From the NCBI GenBank assembly GCA_025966315.1, contig JAOPUZ010000031.1:1-64000 (forward strand): DNA of 64,000 bases, in the 5' to 3' direction. The notes under the pieces are model-generated. The model was not told where the DNA came from. It saw only the letters and a list, made by a program, of their open reading frames with translations, and ran no database searches. This DNA is from Frankiales bacterium (lineage in GTDB: Bacteria; Actinomycetota; Actinomycetes; Mycobacteriales; Jatrophihabitantaceae). Both the position numbers and the translations under genes were made by a program. This document shows positions 59,492 through 64,000 of this stretch, one piece after another (position 1 is the first letter of the stretch; each line of letters begins with the position of its first letter).

Positions 59492-60694
59492 TCAGGTTAG
59501 CTGCGACGGTATCGCAGCGTGCCGAGAGTCGGGCCCGCGAAATTCTTGGTCGAGGAAGTTCAGCAGTAGTCCGCTGGTCTGCGCCGGTCGCTCCTGCTGC
59601 ACCCAGTGGCCGGCGCCCTCGACAAGGTGCACGCCCCGGAATTGGGTGCAGGCGATTTCCTGCATCCGCTCCAGGGCGCCCGGGCTCTGATAGACGCCCC
59701 AGTCGCTCTTTCCCGAGATGAAGACAGCGGGTTGATCGATGGTCCGGCCGGCGAAAAGCTCGAGTTCGGGTACGTCGAGCCGCTGCGTACCGCGCCGGTA
59801 CCATTCAAGTCCGCCCCGGAACGTCGTGCGCGAGTATTCTTCGACGTAGAAGCGTAGTTCGTCGTCGGTCAGCCAACCGGCCGCCGCGATCTCAGCCGCT
59901 GACGGCATCTGCTTCGCGACGGTTTGGGCCATGTCGTCGGCCAGATCCATGATGTAGTAAGTGGGCATCTTGGCTAGTTCAGCTGCCGTATGAGAAGCCA
60001 ACCGGAATGGTTTGTTGTCGATCCAATCTGCGCTCTTGTAGTGGTAATAACCGCGCAGAAAGTCAGGCAGTCCTTGCCGGGCATTCATCATGTCTTCGTT
60101 AGCTGCGTCGGTATCGGAGTAGTACCACTGGTAGTTCTTCCGCGGCCGATCGAGTTGGGCCAGATCCTGCAAGATGGCTGATGCGGGTGCGGCGTCCTCC
60201 GACCGACGATTGACGGTGTCGAACGGCAGGCGTGCCGTACCCGGAAACGGCGCGCTCATCAGGGCAACCGCACGGAATACATCCGGGCGGGTGACCGCGC
60301 ACCACGCCGCGACCACCGAGCCGTAGTCATGACCCACAACTGCAGTTTCGCGATGGCCCACTGCATTGACGAGCCCGATCGCATCGCGGACCGCGGCCAG
60401 CAAGCGGAATGCCGAGCGTCCGGTCGTCGCGGTGACATCCCAACCGGTCGTCCGCCCATAGCCACGAAGATCCGGAGCGAGCACGTGATACCCCGCCGCG
60501 GCTATCACCGGAATCACTTTGCGCCATGAATAGGAGAGCTCGGGAAAGCCGTGTAGCAGCAGCACACAAGGACGATTAGGTGTCTCGAATCCGGCTTCCA
60601 GGAAATGGATTCGAAGACCGTTCACGTCCGGTGCGAACCTCGATCGAACGCCGGGTGGCAATATGGCGGCATCCAGCGGTGCCAGTTCGTTCAT
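59492..60694 (-). CDS. Epoxide hydrolase-like alpha/beta hydrolase
   Basis: 400 residues from ATG 60694 (frame open to 60766 without support). VLLLHGFPELSYSWRKVIPV gives the oxyanion HGFP, VVGHDYGSVVAAW the nucleophile Asp123, and EGAGHWVQQERPAQTSGLLL the catalytic His. The cap region has WYYSD and RGYYHYKSADW, with tyrosines usable for epoxide activation. PDLRGYGRTTGWDV is typical for the family. First gene of a three-gene minus-strand operon; the PurN-like start follows within 5 nt. Confidence 0.9.
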   Translation of the reverse strand: MNELAPLDAAILPPGVRSRFAPDVNGLRIHFLEAGFETPNRPCVLLLHGFPELSYSWRKVIPVIAAAGYHVLAPDLRGYGRTTGWDVTATTGRSAFRLLAAVRDAIGLVNAVGHRETAVVGHDYGSVVAAWCAVTRPDVFRAVALMSAPFPGTARLPFDTVNRRSEDAAPASAILQDLAQLDRPRKNYQWYYSDTDAANEDMMNARQGLPDFLRGYYHYKSADWIDNKPFRLASHTAAELAKMPTYYIMDLADDMAQTVAKQMPSAAEIAAAGWLTDDELRFYVEEYSRTTFRGGLEWYRRGTQRLDVPELELFAGRTIDQPAVFISGKSDWGVYQSPGALERMQEIACTQFRGVHLVEGAGHWVQQERPAQTSGLLLNFLDQEFRGPDSRHAAIPSQLT

Positions 60695-60701
60695 CGGTCG
60701 G

Positions 60702-61025
60702 CTATCTCTCGAGGACGTGCGCGCAATCGGCCGCAGCGCAGACGTAGTGTTTGACCGCTCGGCCATTGTTCGTGGCCGAATCGATCAATTCGCCTGGGCT
60801 GTGAAAGTGCCGACCGGAGGAAACGACCACCGGCGCGACGGCTTCACCCTCGGCCGCCGGTGGCTGGTAAGCCGGCGGCTCGACCGCCGTCGGGATGAGC
60901 GAACGAAGATACGCCGCACGGCTGGTGTTGTTTCGCTGCTGATCAATTCGTTCGATTTCTGATGGCGTCAACCGAAGCTGGACGGTGACGTCGCGGGGAC
61001 CATCCGCGACTGGGGATTTGGCCAT
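60702..61025 (-). CDS. Small ribbon-helix-helix-like protein
   Basis: 107 residues from ATG 61025. Residues 10-45 (RDVTVQLRLTPSEIERIDQQ followed by NNTSRAAYLRSLI) show the strand-helix-helix pattern of MetJ/Arc or antitoxin DNA-binding proteins. A Pro/Ala-rich linker follows, then a C-terminal part with GRHFHSPGELIDSATNNGRA and HYVCAAADCAHVLE. No toxin gene is adjacent. It reads away from the 47-bp palindrome at 61058, which may be its operator. Confidence 0.6.
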   Translation of the reverse strand: MAKSPVADGPRDVTVQLRLTPSEIERIDQQRNNTSRAAYLRSLIPTAVEPPAYQPPAAEGEAVAPVVVSSGRHFHSPGELIDSATNNGRAVKHYVCAAADCAHVLER

Positions 61026-61057
61026 GCCCACACTGTAGTCCTGAACGCATTGCTCTA

Positions 61058-61104
61058 AATCGTGCAACATCTGGCATCGTCGAGATGCCAGATGTTGCAC
61101 GATT
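61058..61104. promoter_or_regulatory. 47-bp palindrome between divergent genes
   Basis: The arm 61058-61078 (from AATCGTGCAACATCTGGCAT to a final C) is the exact complement of 61084-61104, giving 21 bp arms around 5 nt. It lies between the RHH-like start (61025, minus) and the lipocalin-like start (61122, plus). Perfect pairing of this length suggests a dimeric-repressor operator or a strong leader hairpin. Confidence 0.85.
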
Positions 61105-61121
61105 GCGCAAGGATGACTGAC

Positions 61122-61553
61122 ATGGACATCATCGGAACGTGGCATCTAGTTCGCTGTGTGGAATTGTCGGCGACCGGGGAGGTACTCAGCGAACCGTATG
61201 GATCGTCGCCGCTCGGTCAGATCATGTACAACGCCGACGGCGGCATGTCGGCCGTTTTGGCGAATTCGGAACGTGCCTCCACGCTCACCTCGCAGCCTGG
61301 TGAGATCAGCGACGAGGTTGCGCAGGTGCTGGCTCACGGTTATGCCGGTTATGCCGGTTACTGGGAAATCGGTGACGGGATTCTGAATCACCACGTCCGG
61401 GTCAGTTTTCTGCCCGGCTGGGTCGGTGGCGTGCAAGTCAGGCAGGCGCGCCTGGAAGGCGATGTCCTCACGCTGAGCGTGGTGGCCGATCCCGGTTCAC
61501 CCAACAGCAGCCGACGGGAACTCACCTGGCACCGCGCGGTGCCCCGGGCCTGA
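61122..61553 (+). CDS. Lipocalin-like domain protein
   Basis: 143 residues from ATG 61122 (AAGGA about 7-9 nt upstream; ATG 61113 is an alternative). MDIIGTWHLVRCVELSATGE, SPLGQIMYNADGGMSAVLAN, HGYAGYAGYWEIGDGILNHH and VRVSFLPGWVGGVQVRQARL match the bacterial lipocalin-like (Lipocalin_5) family, small beta barrels often linked to lipid or polyketide metabolism. No signal peptide. Divergent from the RHH-like gene. Confidence 0.85.
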   Translation: MDIIGTWHLVRCVELSATGEVLSEPYGSSPLGQIMYNADGGMSAVLANSERASTLTSQPGEISDEVAQVLAHGYAGYAGYWEIGDGILNHHVRVSFLPGWVGGVQVRQARLEGDVLTLSVVADPGSPNSSRRELTWHRAVPRA

Positions 61554-61658
61554 GCCGCTGACCGGGGGCGGCGCAAAACGGAGTATTGATAGCGTGCGAA
61601 GCGACGCACCGTCGAAATCCGAATGACGCCTCCGGCCCGCGACAAAGGAGTCCTTTCC

Positions 61659-62579
61659 ATGGACGAACAGTTCGAGAATCTGATCGTCGACCGTGTCGGT
61701 ACCGATGGCCGGGTGGCGCGAATAACGCTGAATCGGCCTGAGGTGATGAACGCGATTTCGCCTGGTTTGGTGCACGATCTGCACACTGCGTTGCGTGCCT
61801 TGGAGGCCGACCACGAAACTCGGGTCATCATCTTGCGCGGCGCCGGCCGGGCGTTCTGCACCGGCTACGACATTTCGGGACTCGGTACGCGCGGATCAGC
61901 TATGAGCCCAGGTGCGGTCTTCAAATCACGCGACGATGAGGGGCGCCCCCTCGCGGTCAACACGGCCGTGAGCATGCGTCAGGTGTCCGACGTACAGATG
62001 TACCTGTTCAAGATGGCAAAAGTGACGATCGCTCAGGCACATGGGTACTGCATTGCCGGCGGCCTGGAATTGGCAATGATGACCGATCTGGTGACGACGA
62101 CGAAGACCTGCCAGTTCGGACATCCGGGCCACCGTGGCCTCGGCGTGGCCCGTAACGGCGCCATCCTGCCGCTGGTCATCGGGATGCGTAAGGCGAAGGA
62201 ACTGTTCTACACCGGCGACGCCGTCGACGGCGTCGAGGCTGAGCGTCTGGGCTTGGTCAACTACGCCTGGCCGGAGGATGAACTCGAGGACCGCACCATC
62301 GCCTTGGCTGATCGCGTCGGCAATCTCAGCAGCGATCTGCTCGCGGCCCTGAAGGCCGGGGCGAACCGTTTTTACGAGAACATGGGGATCTACTCCGATA
62401 TCGAGTCGGCCACGATGATGGACGCCACCGCGCAGCTGACCGAGACGGCGTACGAGTGGCGCGACCGGGTCGGACGCGACGGGTTGCGGGCCGCGCTGGC
62501 CTGGCGCGACGGGATGTATGGCGACTACGGCGCCCGTCCCCGGCCGACCAAGTCCGAAGGTGCCGCGACCGAAGCCTGA
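61659..62579 (+). CDS. Enoyl-CoA hydratase/isomerase family protein
   Basis: 306 residues from ATG 61659 (AAAGGAG 8-9 nt upstream; an upstream ATG 61623 lacks one). Crotonase fold: ITLNRPEVMNAIS, the oxyanion loops RGAGRAFCTGYDISGL and AHGYCIAGGLELAMMTDLV, then FGHPGHRGLGVARNGAILPL. Where typical hydratases have Glu in the FGxPE position, this one has Gly/His, while the second Glu (KELFYTG) is kept. It may catalyse another crotonase reaction. Confidence 0.92.
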   Translation: MDEQFENLIVDRVGTDGRVARITLNRPEVMNAISPGLVHDLHTALRALEADHETRVIILRGAGRAFCTGYDISGLGTRGSAMSPGAVFKSRDDEGRPLAVNTAVSMRQVSDVQMYLFKMAKVTIAQAHGYCIAGGLELAMMTDLVTTTKTCQFGHPGHRGLGVARNGAILPLVIGMRKAKELFYTGDAVDGVEAERLGLVNYAWPEDELEDRTIALADRVGNLSSDLLAALKAGANRFYENMGIYSDIESATMMDATAQLTETAYEWRDRVGRDGLRAALAWRDGMYGDYGARPRPTKSEGAATEA

Positions 62580-62585
62580 CCGCAC

Positions 62586-62645
62586 CGGCGCGAAGACCCG
62601 CGAAGACCCGCGAAGAAACCGCGAAGACCCGCGAAGAAACCGCGA
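62586..62645 (+). repeat. Short GCGAAGA(CC/AA) direct repeats
   Basis: At least five copies of a GCGAAGACCC / GCGAAGAAACC unit (9-11 bp) fill the gap between the crotonase and the convergent FkbM gene. Confidence 0.88.
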
Positions 62646-62646
62646 G

Positions 62647-63417
62647 CTAGCGCAAACCGCCGCGGAGCCGGTAAAAGATGTCGAGCGGGGTGGGCTTGGC
62701 CACGAACTCGTAGTGCTCGCCGATAACCTCCTCGACCGGCAACCGGCGTGCTTCGTCCTCGCCTACTTCGACCAGCAAGAAGCTAGGCCTGATCCGAGCC
62801 AGGTCCAGACCTTCCAGGGCGGGCGCCTCGTAACCCTCCACGTCGAGGGACAGGAAATCGACGTCCGAGACGCCGGCCTCGTCGAGGATCGCGGTCAGCG
62901 TGCGGGCCGGTACGGCGATGGTGCGCTCCCTGCCGTCGGCAACCTGCGGTGCGACGCGGTCGGATATGCCGGTTACCTGCGTCATCGGGCCGGCGTATTC
63001 GATGGTCAGGGACGGCTCCTCGAAAGTGTTCGAGACGAGCGCGCACTGAAAGACCTTCGAGCCGGGACGGGATAGCCGGACCTCGCGGGCCAGCTCCGGT
63101 ACGGCCTCGACCAGCACACCCGACCAGTGATGCCGTCGCTCGAGCCAGTACGTGTTGGATTGAAATACGCCGTCGTACGCGCCGGCCTCGACGAACGTTC
63201 CCGGGCCTGCGGGTAGCTGCTGTTCCAGGAAGGATTCGAGGTCGAAATTGGCCGTGTGGGAGCGTGAAAAATCGCCGCGAGCCTCTTTGCTAGAGCGAAT
63301 CCGCCGAGAAAGATCTCGACGAGCCCGGTAGACAGTTTGCCGCACCGGCTCGGGTGAATGGCGCAGTACATCGTCCATGCGCTGTTGTACGACGCGTCGC
63401 GAAAGCTTGGCGTTCAC
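62647..63417 (-). CDS. FkbM-family SAM methyltransferase
   Basis: 256 residues from GTG 63417. GTFVEAGAYDGVFQSNTYWL is the SAM motif I of FkbM methyltransferases; VSDVDFLSLDVEGYEAPALE carries the family's D-V-E-G-Y motif; FLLVEVGEDEARRL follows. The members methylate sugars or lipids of glycans and natural products. N-terminal 50 residues are basic and helical. No glycosyltransferase is nearby, so the target is unknown. Confidence 0.9.
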   Translation of the reverse strand: MNAKLSRRVVQQRMDDVLRHSPEPVRQTVYRARRDLSRRIRSSKEARGDFSRSHTANFDLESFLEQQLPAGPGTFVEAGAYDGVFQSNTYWLERRHHWSGVLVEAVPELAREVRLSRPGSKVFQCALVSNTFEEPSLTIEYAGPMTQVTGISDRVAPQVADGRERTIAVPARTLTAILDEAGVSDVDFLSLDVEGYEAPALEGLDLARIRPSFLLVEVGEDEARRLPVEEVIGEHYEFVAKPTPLDIFYRLRGGLR

Positions 63418-63604
63418 GGGTGCCTCCGAAATCGCGCTGTGTGGTGATCGGATGGGCGCTGACTTCGCGTGGAAACTAACACAGCGCGCTCGGACAAACC
63501 AGACTTCGCCGTTCCAAGTGGACGCCCCGCAAGCGCGGCCGCACGAGATTAACGATCTGCCGCCCGCAGCCGATCAATACAGGAAAGCGAAGGAGCCTGT
63601 TGCC

Positions 63605-63937
63605 ATGACTGCGTACATCACCATCCACGACACGGGTGATGTGATCGAACTCGTTGACGCCACGATCGCCGACGCCGACGATGCCGTGGCCAGTTGGATG
63701 CGGGACGGCATCATTAATTCGACCGGGGTTGCCTCGGAAGCGGATCCGACCCGTCCGATCTATAGCTGGATCATCAACTGGAAGGCCGTGCGTTCGGTCC
63801 GGGTGACCGGGACGCACCCGCACGCCGACGACCCGGACAAGGCGCAACTGGGAATCAGAGGTGTCCTGGATCAACGGGCCGGCCAGTGGGTTCTCACCAT
63901 GTTGCTGGCCGAGGGTTGGCCCAGCGCCTACCAGTGA
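63605..63937 (+). CDS. Hypothetical protein, 110 residues
   Basis: Starts at ATG 63605 with GAAGGAG about 10 nt upstream. MTAYITIHDTGDVIELVDAT, WMRDGIINSTGVASEADPTR, PIYSWIINWKAVRSVRVTGT and WVLTMLLAEGWPSAYQ suggest a small beta-rich fold. I recognise no family. The frame is open upstream to 63377, but that part shows no conserved features. The last 63 bp of the window hold nothing recognisable. Confidence 0.6.
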   Translation: MTAYITIHDTGDVIELVDATIADADDAVASWMRDGIINSTGVASEADPTRPIYSWIINWKAVRSVRVTGTHPHADDPDKAQLGIRGVLDQRAGQWVLTMLLAEGWPSAYQ

Positions 63938-64000
63938 GGTCCTGAAGCGAGCCACGACCTGGCGAAATAACCCGTGCGTGCAACGGTCGGCCGTACCTGT

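Overview
The window is high-GC DNA from a flagellated member of the Actinomycetota. The evidence is GTG/TTG starts, a WhiB regulator, GuaB3, a GroEL with a histidine-rich tail, a zinc-less (C-minus) ribosomal protein S4, and gene order. infA-rpmJ-rpsM-rpsK-rpsD-rpoA-rplQ-truA ... rplM-rpsI-glmM-glmS ... nnr-alr-hydrolase-tsaE-tsaB-rimI ... groES-groEL1-whiB3 ... DUF5319-guaB-guaB3 ... guaA follows the order of the Mycobacterium tuberculosis Rv3462c-Rv3396c backbone (established knowledge). The flagellar genes at the left edge exclude Mycobacterium; a motile Frankiales/Jatrophihabitantales/Nakamurellales-type lineage is possible, but I cannot place it from sequence alone.

Layout. 1-4136: end of a flagellar locus (flgN, flgK, flgL, fliW, csrA), with a sigma-28-like promoter and Crp-like boxes in front; CsrA carries a long hexapeptide-repeat tail. 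4159-5606: a small regulatory island with an XRE regulator, an ImmA/IrrE protease and a divergent mini-HTH protein. 5640-11166: the infA to truA ribosomal/RNA polymerase operon. 11212-16561: a lineage-specific insertion (SagB-type oxidoreductase, YdeN/RBBP9 hydrolase, glycolate-oxidase-like flavoprotein, ABC-F ATPase) where mycobacteria carry ESX-4. 16860-27979: rplM-rpsI, amino sugar and cell-wall precursor genes (glmM, glmS, alr), ferredoxin reductase, acpS, NAD(P)HX repair, and t6A tRNA genes, with tsaD missing from its usual place. 27969-30724: a small hypothetical gene, then an ECF sigma factor and two DUF4232 membrane/exported proteins. 30685-35318: a THUMP-like methyltransferase, CIRCE-controlled groES-groEL1, WhiB3-like and DUF5319. 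35676-39067: a MacB-like ABC exporter. 39263-48794: the GTP locus guaB, guaB3, guaA, with a GGDEF-EAL c-di-GMP protein, DUF427, a lipoprotein, CorA and an SDR interspersed.

48795-64000 is accessory metabolism and regulation. It has a rifampicin-monooxygenase-like FAD enzyme behind a perfect 15-bp inverted repeat; a LAL/MalT-type LuxR regulator with a DUF4386 protein; an acyl-CoA ligase, a bicupin and a GAF-ANTAR antiterminator; an epoxide hydrolase/PurN-like/DUF6518 operon; a 47-bp near-perfect palindrome between a ribbon-helix-helix-like gene and a lipocalin-like gene; a crotonase; and an FkbM methyltransferase.

Two themes cut across the window. Short tandem repeats (7, 9, 15, 18, 33 and 44 bp units) recur inside and between genes at unusual density. 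Several promoter regions carry long perfect inverted repeats that probably act as operators or terminators. I see no tRNA, rRNA, CRISPR array, insertion sequence or replication origin.
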